This document shows, piece by piece, positions 10,871 to 17,565 of a DNA stretch of 64,000 nucleotides. Origin of the DNA: Candidatus Babeliales bacterium (GTDB taxonomy: Bacteria; Babelota; Babeliae; Babelales; Vermiphilaceae); assembly GCA_035455925.1 (NCBI GenBank), contig DATIEE010000028.1, forward strand, positions 1 to 64,000, given 5' to 3'. Position 1 is the stretch's first letter. Every line of letters starts with the position of its first letter. The notes under the pieces are model-generated. The model saw only the letters and a list, made by a program, of their open reading frames with translations. It searched no databases and was not told the DNA's origin. The position numbers and the translations under genes are program-made.

Positions 10871-11086
10871 TTAATCCCCACTAGGCTCTGAAACAGTTAC
10901 CTCTGGCGACTTTCTCGTTTCTAATGCCTCTCTTGCCCATGACCCTCGAGACGATTTTTCCTCTGGAGAAAGTTTATCTTCCACTGCTAACTTATTTTTA
11001 AGACGGAAGTATACCGACAAATATGCTTGCATTTCAGGGATGGTAAAACCATTTTTTTGTTTTAAGACTTGTTTCCAACTCATCAA
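10871..11086 (-). CDS. Small hypothetical protein, possibly pseudogene debris
   Basis: Seventy-one residues, mixed charge, no signal or motif recognised. It begins inside a stretch that is clearly a decayed copy of the M48-like peptidase gene found at 49663-50721 (its last 10 nt overlap that remnant). It ends just before a strong minus-strand terminator. No Shine-Dalgarno is evident before ATGATG. It may be a real small gene downstream of hepT, or an open frame in leftover sequence. Composition (Lys/Glu/Ser-rich) is protein-like, so it is kept with low confidence. Confidence 0.35.
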   Translation of the reverse strand: MMSWKQVLKQKNGFTIPEMQAYLSVYFRLKNKLAVEDKLSPEEKSSRGSWAREALETRKSPEVTVSEPSGD

Positions 11087-11133
11087 TCTCAGTTAATTGT
11101 GTATAATGTTTAAGAAAAAAGAAGATCGGCATA
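11077..11133 (-). pseudogene. Frameshifted remnant of an M48-like peptidase gene
   Basis: About 57 nt match 49718-49773, the 3' part of the intact peptidase gene, with roughly seven mismatches and one extra base in a homopolymer run. Read through the shift, it encodes LKHYTQLTEIDEL, against LKHYAQLTEIDEL in the intact protein. The rest of the gene is missing. The remnant sits directly after the hepT stop, suggesting a deletion or recombination that joined the toxin-antitoxin locus to a dying paralogue. Confidence 0.7.
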
Positions 11134-11141
11134 GATAGTCA

Positions 11142-11597
11142 TCATTTTTCTGCGATTACATTCATAACTCGATCTATTATTTTTTTCATTAATTCATAAT
11201 ACTGAGGTATTTCATGTGCAATTTCTTCTGCCATTACTTGATGATATGTATGTGATGTTTTATTTCTTGATTGAACCATATCCATACATTCATCACCTTC
11301 ACGCTCAGATAATATTCGTGCTTTTACTGCTTCGCGCAAAATTGCACGGGGAGAATTTACTGGCAAATCTATTCTTTCAACATCTTCTAAATAAACTTTA
11401 ACCAATTTCCAAAAAAGATCTGTACAATATTCAAAACGTTGAATCATAGAATCACGCATACTTGTAAATAATTGTTCATTTTTATCAGTAGTTTGTTTAT
11501 CAAGAATAATTTTATATTCGTAGAATAAAGCAATTCCCTCTTCAAGAGTTTTTAATGCCTCTAAAAATAGAGTAATTTTTTTATTTATTCTTTCCAT
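11142..11597 (-). CDS. hepT: HEPN-domain toxin, HepT / HI0074 family
   Basis: A 151-residue all-helical protein. Near residue 110 it carries RNKTSHTY, which matches the HEPN catalytic pattern R-x4-H-x-Y of HepT toxins. Family members act as RNases, or as partners silenced by AMPylation from a cognate MNT protein. It overlaps the 3' end of the MNT gene by 13 nt and has GGAG just before the ATG, so the two are translationally coupled. Length matches HI0074-type proteins. The intact motif argues for activity, but toxicity is inferred. Confidence 0.85.
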   Translation of the reverse strand: MERINKKITLFLEALKTLEEGIALFYEYKIILDKQTTDKNEQLFTSMRDSMIQRFEYCTDLFWKLVKVYLEDVERIDLPVNSPRAILREAVKARILSEREGDECMDMVQSRNKTSHTYHQVMAEEIAHEIPQYYELMKKIIDRVMNVIAEK

Positions 11598-11881
11598 ATA
11601 ACTCCATCCTTCACAATTTCTTTTTGCATAGATTCCGACACAGATCGAAAATCAACTATGTCAAAAAGAATAGGTATATTTGATTCTTCTAGATCGCCAA
11701 CAATATTACTTATAATTAATGTATCAAGTTTATGTCCCATATCCAATGCAATATCAATATCAGAACCTTCCCTAAAATCCATTCGAGCGCGAGAGCCATA
11801 CAATATAATTTTTGCGCTAGGCGCATATTTTTCTATTATAGGTATAATGATATTTTTATATTGTTGCGTAAAATTATTCAC
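11585..11881 (-). CDS. mntA: Minimal nucleotidyltransferase antitoxin, MntA / HI0073 family
   Basis: A 98-residue minimal nucleotidyltransferase. It contains GSRARMDFREGSDIDIA at about residues 29-45, an exact GS-x10-D-x-D motif. In characterised HepT-MntA pairs the MntA protein transfers AMP onto a Tyr of HepT and neutralises it. The start is GTG with AAGG nine bases upstream. It is the first gene of the two-gene minus-strand operon. A third acidic catalytic residue may lie in LFDIVDF. Role as antitoxin is known for the family and inferred here. Confidence 0.87.
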   Translation of the reverse strand: MNNFTQQYKNIIIPIIEKYAPSAKIILYGSRARMDFREGSDIDIALDMGHKLDTLIISNIVGDLEESNIPILFDIVDFRSVSESMQKEIVKDGVIWKE

Positions 11882-11989
11882 TATTTAATACCTTACATTT
11901 TGTAGAAAATATACTACGCTTTATGATATTCATATTTTCTCAGAATAACAAAATTTATAAACGCCTTATTTTTACAAAAAAGTTAAATC

Positions 11990-12952
11990 ATGAGTTCACG
12001 TCTTTTCTTTATGATAAAAATAATTTCATTTACCCTTTTAGTGTCATACCATAACATTTCTTTTCCTGCTATAGTTGCAGGCAACACTATTTTGACTATC
12101 CATGGCCTCATACCTATAGAAAAAATTAACATAGGTGATTATGTTATTGGTTATAAAAATAACACACTCATTGAACATCAAGTTATACAAATTTCTTCAG
12201 CAACAAAAAAAAACATTATTTCTATTACAATAAATAAAGAAGTTATAGCGGCAACCAAAAATCAACTTTTTTATGATCCATCTATTAAACAATGGATAAA
12301 AGCAAAAAATCTCACAAAAAATAATACTTTTCTCAACAATAAATTAGAATATTGCTTCTGCCAAAATATTACAACCTCTTCACAAGAAACAATCGCTTAT
12401 AAAATTTCAACTACATCTCCACATAATTTTTTTATATCTAATCTTCGTATCTTGACTCACAATATTCCTCCAATCGCCGTAGGTGTAGCATGGGTTTTCG
12501 GATCAGGTATTCAATTTGCGGGACTTACATTGGGAACTTTTTTTGGCGGAACAATGATTGGTATCAATCTGTTCAATAAGCATAAAAAAAATAACGATAC
12601 TGCCAAATCTAAACCGGAAATAATTTCATGTTCTGGCAATTATAATCATCCACCTGATGACGAAAACCAAGAAAATCAAAAAAATAAAATTTTTAATTAT
12701 ATCAAATTACGAGCTGACAAAAAAGTAAGAAGTAATCGATTTGGAAATTTTTATCGTGACCCAAAAACGAAATTATGGTGGTCAAAAGATCGTGCAAATC
12801 ATGGAGGTTGCGCATATAAAGTTTTTAAGGAGCATACAACAGGATTAAAATGGCTATTTGATGCCGATGAACTGGGTAATCCAATCATAGGGAAAAATAA
12901 AGGGCCAATTGGTTTATTTATTTCTTATAAGGATCTTATATTATGTCCATAA
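11990..12952 (+). CDS. Secreted Hint-domain polymorphic toxin with C-terminal nuclease-like toxin domain
   Basis: A 320-residue protein. A hydrophobic N-terminus (about 1-25) is probably a signal peptide. At about 27-165 is a Hint (hedgehog/intein) fold: VAGNTILTIHG..IEKINIGDYVIGY, ending SPHNFFISNLRILTHN, the intein-type C-terminal block with terminal His-Asn. The usual catalytic Cys before the VAGT-like motif is Ala here. A Gly-rich hydrophobic stretch (about 165-195) and polar linker follow. The last 85 residues (FYRDPKTKLWWSKDRANHGG, YKVF, DADELGNPI, KGPIGL) resemble C-terminal toxin domains of the CdiA/Rhs type, possibly Ntox21-like. It overlaps the next gene by 10 nt, the layout of toxin and immunity pairs. 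Confidence 0.7.
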   Translation: MSSRLFFMIKIISFTLLVSYHNISFPAIVAGNTILTIHGLIPIEKINIGDYVIGYKNNTLIEHQVIQISSATKKNIISITINKEVIAATKNQLFYDPSIKQWIKAKNLTKNNTFLNNKLEYCFCQNITTSSQETIAYKISTTSPHNFFISNLRILTHNIPPIAVGVAWVFGSGIQFAGLTLGTFFGGTMIGINLFNKHKKNNDTAKSKPEIISCSGNYNHPPDDENQENQKNKIFNYIKLRADKKVRSNRFGNFYRDPKTKLWWSKDRANHGGCAYKVFKEHTTGLKWLFDADELGNPIIGKNKGPIGLFISYKDLILCP

Positions 12953-13437
12953 AATCTATAATCATACAAAACATTGTCGATTTAGACGTTGTTATTGATA
13001 GTTCAATCCTTATAACTGGCAAAAGTATATTGCAAGAGCAAGAAACATTAAACAACATGTGGATATTATCAATTGATTACTGTACAGCAAAAAGAATTTC
13101 AGTAACTCATTTTATCGATTTTCTTTCTTCTCTTTTACAAAATAAAACTAAGCAACTAATACAAGCAAATATAAGCAATTCTGCCATTTTTTATATGTGG
13201 TTTGACGAACTAGCCGCTCAGCTACGCTTTAATATCATTTCGAATGTTAATCAAAAACTTCCTTTTGGGTGTCAGATAGAAATTATTAATTCTCCAAACT
13301 TAATTTTAGAAGAATTTTTGACATCGCACTATCACTCAGGAATTTCTTGGAACGAATTGAAACAATTAGATAACACAATGAATCATGATGATGATGAAAA
13401 ACCATTTATCTTAAAAGTATTTGTAGTTCATATTTAA
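12943..13437 (+). CDS. Probable immunity protein for the upstream Hint toxin
   Basis: A 164-residue cytoplasmic protein (no signal or membrane segment) with a predicted alpha/beta composition and acidic patches (NHDDDEK near the C-terminus). No family recognised. Its ATG lies inside the last codons of the toxin gene, with AAGGA nine bases upstream. In polymorphic toxin loci the gene immediately 3' of a C-terminal toxin normally encodes the cognate immunity protein. The assignment rests on position, coupling, size and lack of export signal. Confidence 0.55.
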   Translation: MSIKSIIIQNIVDLDVVIDSSILITGKSILQEQETLNNMWILSIDYCTAKRISVTHFIDFLSSLLQNKTKQLIQANISNSAIFYMWFDELAAQLRFNIISNVNQKLPFGCQIEIINSPNLILEEFLTSHYHSGISWNELKQLDNTMNHDDDEKPFILKVFVVHI

Positions 13438-13586
13438 TTCTAAATTAAATGTACCCGTAATTATTTTTTGAAATAATAATGAAATCAAGAATTTCTCTCC
13501 GACTATCAATGATAAATTGCATCTTTTTAACTATCACATGCCTATCCTGTTTTTTATTTGATATGAATAAAAAACAATAGCTCCAT

Positions 13587-14288
13587 TTATAAAAACGTAA
13601 GTGTGCGTGTATCATTTTTTTCTGTTTGCATAGTGATAACACGATTATCGGCATAGGCCTGTGTCAGCTCTTTATCATGCGTAATAATGATAATTATTAT
13701 ATCTAATGCTTTTACAAGATCAGTTAGAAATTGCATAACCATATGACTGTTTTTTTCATCTAAGGCGGCTGTGGGTTCATCAAGCAATAAAATATGTGTT
13801 GATTTTTGTAATGCCATCATAATTGCAAGAATCTGTTTTTGTCCACCAGAAAGTTGTTGAACAATTGCATGTTGATTAATATTAAAAGTATTCATTATAG
13901 CGGGTATATGATTTATAGAAGAAAGTGGAATAAGACGAGGATGGTTTGATAGATGGGCTAGTCGTAAATTATCTTCAACACTCATTGCACTAACAATCAT
14001 TTTATTAATATCTTGTACAACAGTTTTAATGTGCGAACTAATGCGCTTATCCATATTATTGTTTTTAATAATAAATGGTTTATTTTCAAAAATAACTGTT
14101 CCGGTCAACGTTGCATTGCGTGGCGTTGTCCCTTGTAGTATAGAAAAAAAGGTTGTTTTTCCTATTCCATTTTTACCTTGAATAAAATAAATATTTCCCG
14201 AGTTAAATGTTATATGAACATTATGAAAAAAAGGTTGTTTTTGTCCATAAAATGAAAAACTCATGTGATCAATTATTAATTGTTTCAT
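13587..14288 (-). CDS. ABC importer ATPase subunit
   Basis: A 233-residue ATP-binding subunit with Walker A GKNGIGKTT (about residue 38), signature LSGGQKQ, Walker B HILLLDEPTAALD and the H-loop ITHDKE. It is last in a three-gene operon with permease and substrate-binding protein (2-nt gap to the permease). The set corresponds to the uncharacterised/TrpXYZ-type importers (COG2984, COG4120, COG1101). The substrate is not readable from sequence; members import tryptophan or other small molecules. Confidence 0.9.
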   Translation of the reverse strand: MKQLIIDHMSFSFYGQKQPFFHNVHITFNSGNIYFIQGKNGIGKTTFFSILQGTTPRNATLTGTVIFENKPFIIKNNNMDKRISSHIKTVVQDINKMIVSAMSVEDNLRLAHLSNHPRLIPLSSINHIPAIMNTFNINQHAIVQQLSGGQKQILAIMMALQKSTHILLLDEPTAALDEKNSHMVMQFLTDLVKALDIIIIIITHDKELTQAYADNRVITMQTEKNDTRTLTFL

Positions 14289-14290
14289 AA

Positions 14291-15169
14291 TTATATTCCT
14301 AAGTGATCATTAGTAACATTTTCGTTATATTTATGTTGTGCGATGAGAATAGTAACTATTACTAAAGCTTGTACCATAAGAAAATACCGTAAATCAAAAC
14401 CAACTTTGAGAAGTAATTGTTGTAAGGTAAAATAACTGAATATACCGGCAATGGGAGTAATAATTGAAAGAGTTTTAGCATATACAACTTTACCTAAAAT
14501 GATAGAAGATATACAAAGCAGTAGTTTTCCAAAACCCATGTTAATATCAGCAAAGCCATTTGATTGTGCAACGAGATAACCACTTAAACCGGCCAAGGCA
14601 TTAGCAACAATGATTCCGATAATGAATATATACGATGAAGATATTCCATAATACGTGAAAAAATGAGGATTATAACCAAAAACTGCTAAAGAATAACCAA
14701 GTTCAGTTCTAAAAAAATACATAACAATAATACAACATAACGCAAATAAGATCATAAGAAGCGGCAATTCTGGATGCAAGGGGATTATAGCAAGCGCAAG
14801 TATGTTCTTATATCCACTTAACGATACATAAACGCCAGCAACAAGTTGGCTAATGCCATGGAAGATACCAATTGTTACAATGCTTGATAATAAGTGCGGT
14901 ATACGAGCTTTTTGTGTAAGTATGCTCGATGTTATACCCACACAAGCACCACCAAATAAGCTCGCGCCTATAACGAGAGGAAATTTAATTATTGTTGGCA
15001 TATTGTGTACCAGTGGCACCACCAAACTTCCCATGAAAGCACCAAAAACATATGCCATTTCTATACTAAAATCAGGAGTTTTCATAAGTGATATACTGAT
15101 ATAGGCACCAAGAATAAGGGGAAAATGAAGAAGAGCTTGTTCCATGATAATAAGTAGAATTTCCGTCAT
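14291..15169 (-). CDS. ABC importer permease subunit
   Basis: A 292-residue polytopic membrane protein with about eight hydrophobic segments and no signal peptide. The N-terminus (LGAYISISLMKTPDFSIEM) resembles permeases of the branched-chain amino-acid/TrpY-like group, where a TPDxS motif near the first membrane helix recurs. It sits between genes for the substrate-binding protein and ATPase on the same strand and forms the transmembrane channel of the importer. Confidence 0.87.
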   Translation of the reverse strand: MTEILLIIMEQALLHFPLILGAYISISLMKTPDFSIEMAYVFGAFMGSLVVPLVHNMPTIIKFPLVIGASLFGGACVGITSSILTQKARIPHLLSSIVTIGIFHGISQLVAGVYVSLSGYKNILALAIIPLHPELPLLMILFALCCIIVMYFFRTELGYSLAVFGYNPHFFTYYGISSSYIFIIGIIVANALAGLSGYLVAQSNGFADINMGFGKLLLCISSIILGKVVYAKTLSIITPIAGIFSYFTLQQLLLKVGFDLRYFLMVQALVIVTILIAQHKYNENVTNDHLGI

Positions 15170-15229
15170 TATTTTATTCCTTAGATATGCAAACTTTTAG
15201 AAACATGGTTTTATCAAATCGTTTAATTA

Positions 15230-16243
15230 TCATACAAAAATTCCTCCTTCTTTTTCAATTTCATTTCGTTGTATATCAGAAAGCACTAGGCCTTGCTGGT
15301 GTGCTACGGCAGTGTTAATTTTTAATCTTTGTGCTGTTGGTTCAACTATTGGTATATCAGTTGGTTTTTCATTTTTTTCAGCTATACGTAATGCAATAAA
15401 TCCTGCATCTACCCCAAGATCATACTGCTTTACTCCATAAGAAAGCGCTGCCCCCTTATCCCCCGAATTAAGATCTGATGCATAGAGTGTAACTCCATAA
15501 CGATTACATAAAGTAATAAGGCTATCGATACCAGAAACTGTTGTATGATCGGTAAATATAAGAACGGTATCAATGTTTTGTAGGAATGGTTGCACTTTTG
15601 CTTGAATTTCATTGATGTGAAAAACTTTAGCATAATGGATGGTAATATTTTTTTTGTCAGCAACTTGCTTTACGCGTTGCGCCCATACTTCATGTATTCC
15701 TGATTTAATTATAGGATCATACACAAGAAGAATATTTTTCGTATATGGTTTTACTTGTAACAGTTTATTGAATTGTTTTTCATAGCTTGGTACTTCTTCT
15801 ACCCCCGTAACATTATTACCAGAAGATGTACGCGATGCAATTATGCCCAGAGCAACAGGATCTGACACGGCGGTAAAAACAACAGGAGTTGTTATACTTT
15901 TTTTTGTTGTTAGTTCATGAATGGTACGTGTTGGATCAGTTCCTATTGTCATAATCAAATCATAGTTGCGATGAATAATTTCTTCAGCCTGTGCACGTAA
16001 TAATGTTGTATTCCCGTTCGCATTATAGCGCTCAAAAGTATACTGCTGTGAGCTATTGTTTTGTATTGTTTGCATAAATCCTTGTACAATTTCATCCATA
16101 GCTGGATGTGATGCTGGTTCAAAAATAGCAATACGATAAGATTGACCAATTTGCTTTTTTGATTGTTGCTTAAATAAATAATACATAACAAAAGTGATTG
16201 ATATAGCAAATATTGCAATGCAAGTTAATGTAAATTTATTCAT
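15230..16243 (-). CDS. ABC importer substrate-binding protein (ABC_sub_bind/TrpX-like)
   Basis: A 337-residue protein with an N-terminal hydrophobic anchor (about 5-24) and no lipobox Cys, so it is probably held by an uncleaved signal anchor. The mature part has the type I periplasmic-binding fold: IAIFEPASHPAMDEIVQGF, LIMTIGTDPTRT, TPVVFTAVSDPVA and YASDLNSGDKGAALSYG. These match the PF04392 family. It is first in its operon, with AAAGGA before the ATG. Ligand specificity is unknown. Confidence 0.9.
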   Translation of the reverse strand: MNKFTLTCIAIFAISITFVMYYLFKQQSKKQIGQSYRIAIFEPASHPAMDEIVQGFMQTIQNNSSQQYTFERYNANGNTTLLRAQAEEIIHRNYDLIMTIGTDPTRTIHELTTKKSITTPVVFTAVSDPVALGIIASRTSSGNNVTGVEEVPSYEKQFNKLLQVKPYTKNILLVYDPIIKSGIHEVWAQRVKQVADKKNITIHYAKVFHINEIQAKVQPFLQNIDTVLIFTDHTTVSGIDSLITLCNRYGVTLYASDLNSGDKGAALSYGVKQYDLGVDAGFIALRIAEKNEKPTDIPIVEPTAQRLKINTAVAHQQGLVLSDIQRNEIEKEGGIFV

Positions 16244-16278
16244 TTTTTTCCTTTTGATATGTTTATTTTGTAAAGTTT

Positions 16279-16359
16279 TTAGTTAATGGAAAAATCAACT
16301 TTCATTCCTATAAGATTGGTATTAAATGCTAAAAATAAACATAGTTTTATAAAAAACAT
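16279..16359 (-). CDS. Possible 26-residue exported peptide in the ABC operon leader
   Basis: A short frame with an excellent ribosome site (AAAGGAATTTTATA before ATG). It encodes a hydrophobic N-terminus ending LIGM, then KVDFSIN and a stop. The LIGM junction matches the signal-peptide ending seen in eight larger secreted proteins in this window. It lies 35 nt upstream of the substrate-binding gene, so it could be a true mini-protein, a decayed secreted gene or a translated leader. Confidence 0.4.
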   Translation of the reverse strand: MFFIKLCLFLAFNTNLIGMKVDFSIN

Positions 16360-16445
16360 TATAAAATTCCTTTATCAAAAAAAAGTCAGCAAAAAATGTT
16401 TATAAGTCGACAGTAAAATAAATAAGAGATAAAAAGATATTAGCG

Positions 16446-16523
16446 CTAAGAGCACCAAAGAAAGTGAGTAATTGTAGGTAAAGAAATAGAAGGAATTGGC
16501 AATAAGAAGGTATGATGTTGCAT
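16446..16523 (-). CDS. Possible 25-residue leader peptide of the ABC operon
   Basis: A short frame with AAGAGGAATGTT before ATG. It encodes a hydrophobic peptide rich in Pro, Thr, Ile and His that ends in LWCS. It lies in the presumed 5' leader of the ABC importer operon, downstream of a plausible promoter. No run of one regulatory codon is present, so classical attenuation is not obvious. It may be translated by chance. Confidence 0.3.
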   Translation of the reverse strand: MQHHTFLLPIPSISLPTITHFLWCS

Positions 16524-16569
16524 AACATTCCTCTTAAAATGAGAGATTTAACAATTTATATTATCGTTT

Positions 16570-16598
16570 ACAATACCATTATATTTGCTATGAGTCAA
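16570..16598 (-). promoter_or_regulatory. Candidate sigma-70 promoter for the ABC operon
   Basis: Minus-strand TTGACT, a 17-nt spacer, then TATTGT (16570-16575). If used, the transcript would carry about 320 nt of leader containing two tiny ORFs before the substrate-binding gene. Confidence 0.4.
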
Positions 16599-16850
16599 TC
16601 AAAGAGCTATTAATAAACGGTTTATAGGCGCTTTTCTGTTTTGAAAAAATATCGAAAATGATAAACTAAAAACGGTTAACTTTAAACAGGATTACTCCTT
16701 ACATAGAAATTGCTTGCATGAATAAAAACGTACTGACTAGGCATTCCTGGATTCTACTTAAGCATTACGATTGCTCTGTGTGCTTTTTTGCATAATTCTC
16801 ATCGCACGTAAAAGTAAGCAATAAGATATTGAAAAATAAAAATGCCATTT
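16599..16850. other. Non-coding gap between the ABC operon promoter and a small secreted protein gene
   Basis: About 250 nt, AT-rich, with no convincing frame, RNA gene or strong hairpin. A weak AGCA/TGCT-type pairing followed by a T run near 16765-16790 is the only structure seen. Confidence 0.4.
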
Positions 16851-17252
16851 TTATGCAAAATCTTTATTTATATTTTTCATAATAATTATTTTAGTTATCT
16901 CTGCACTAATTTCTTCACATAATTCATTAATGCATTCTTGCACTGCTTGAACATCATTCATATCTATTTTTCTGTTACTGATTTTTTCCACAGCAATATT
17001 AATAAGTCCGTGAATCATACTCGCAACAGAATTGCCTATATTATGGGGATTATGTGGGTCTTGTACTATAGTGCACACTCCACCCATTACTTGAGCAATA
17101 TTGGAAACTATAACCTGCTTTTGTTCTTGTGTGAGCTCGTTTTTAGGTGGCTTTGGAGGTTTTTCGCGACGAGGTCTTTTACTAATTAGGCATGTAGTTG
17201 CTGTAAGTACAATAATAAAAAATAGACATAAAAATGATCGCATATGATTCAT
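16851..17252 (-). CDS. Small secreted or anchored protein of unknown function
   Basis: A 133-residue protein with a signal peptide or anchor (MRSFLCLFFIIVLTATTCLIS) and a short basic Pro-rich linker (RPRREKPPKPPKN). A helical domain of about 90 residues follows, with conserved-looking Cys at VCTIV, ECIN and ELCEE. The sequence LTATTC is near-lipobox, but the -1 residue is Thr, so lipidation is doubtful. AAGGAG lies nine bases before ATG. No family recognised. It is monocistronic between two non-coding gaps. Confidence 0.6.
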   Translation of the reverse strand: MNHMRSFLCLFFIIVLTATTCLISKRPRREKPPKPPKNELTQEQKQVIVSNIAQVMGGVCTIVQDPHNPHNIGNSVASMIHGLINIAVEKISNRKIDMNDVQAVQECINELCEEISAEITKIIIMKNINKDFA

Positions 17253-17565
17253 GAAATTTATCTCCTTAGGATAAATACTATGTTTTTGATACTATAAAAG
17301 TATCGCTGCGAAGCTCAATGAATTATTATTTTTAATTATCCTTCGATACTTTTTCGCACACAGAATATTCATGGGGGACGGGTTAGAAAAACATTACATA
17401 GTATAAATAATTGATTTGTAACAACTGATCCATCTGCACGAATCCATTTGTTCAATTGGAATTTTAAAAATAAAATACATTTTTCCTTGGTCTTATCAAT
17501 AATTTATATTAATCTTAACGATAGTAATTTTGCAATTATGATAATGCTCTTTTAATAAAGTTATT
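17253..17565. other. Non-coding gap upstream of recJ with a large inverted repeat
   Basis: No gene seen. The gap holds a long inverted repeat (listed separately) and a short GC-rich patch (GGGGGACGGG near 17372) unlike the AT-rich surroundings. The last 150 nt are AT-rich and presumably carry the recJ promoter, but no unambiguous -35/-10 pair could be assigned. Confidence 0.5.
17297..17353. repeat. Inverted repeat / hairpin of possible dispersed-repeat origin
   Basis: Arms 17297-17313 and 17341-17353 pair as AAAGTATCG + CGAAG against CTTCGATACTTT with a 3-nt bulge and a 27-nt loop. On the plus strand, five Ts follow. No gene ends just upstream on the plus strand, so an ordinary terminator role is not evident. 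The CCTTCGATAC core resembles short palindromic repeats dispersed in many bacterial genomes. Confidence 0.5.

Noticed and set aside
13445-13654. 69-codon minus-strand frame at the end of the ABC ATPase gene
   Set aside because: Overlaps the conserved C-terminus of the ATPase in another frame, with no Shine-Dalgarno and no protein-like pattern.
16243-16600. T-box or tryptophan attenuator in the ABC leader
   Set aside because: No T-box core sequence, no Trp codon run in either small ORF and no clear terminator/antiterminator pair.
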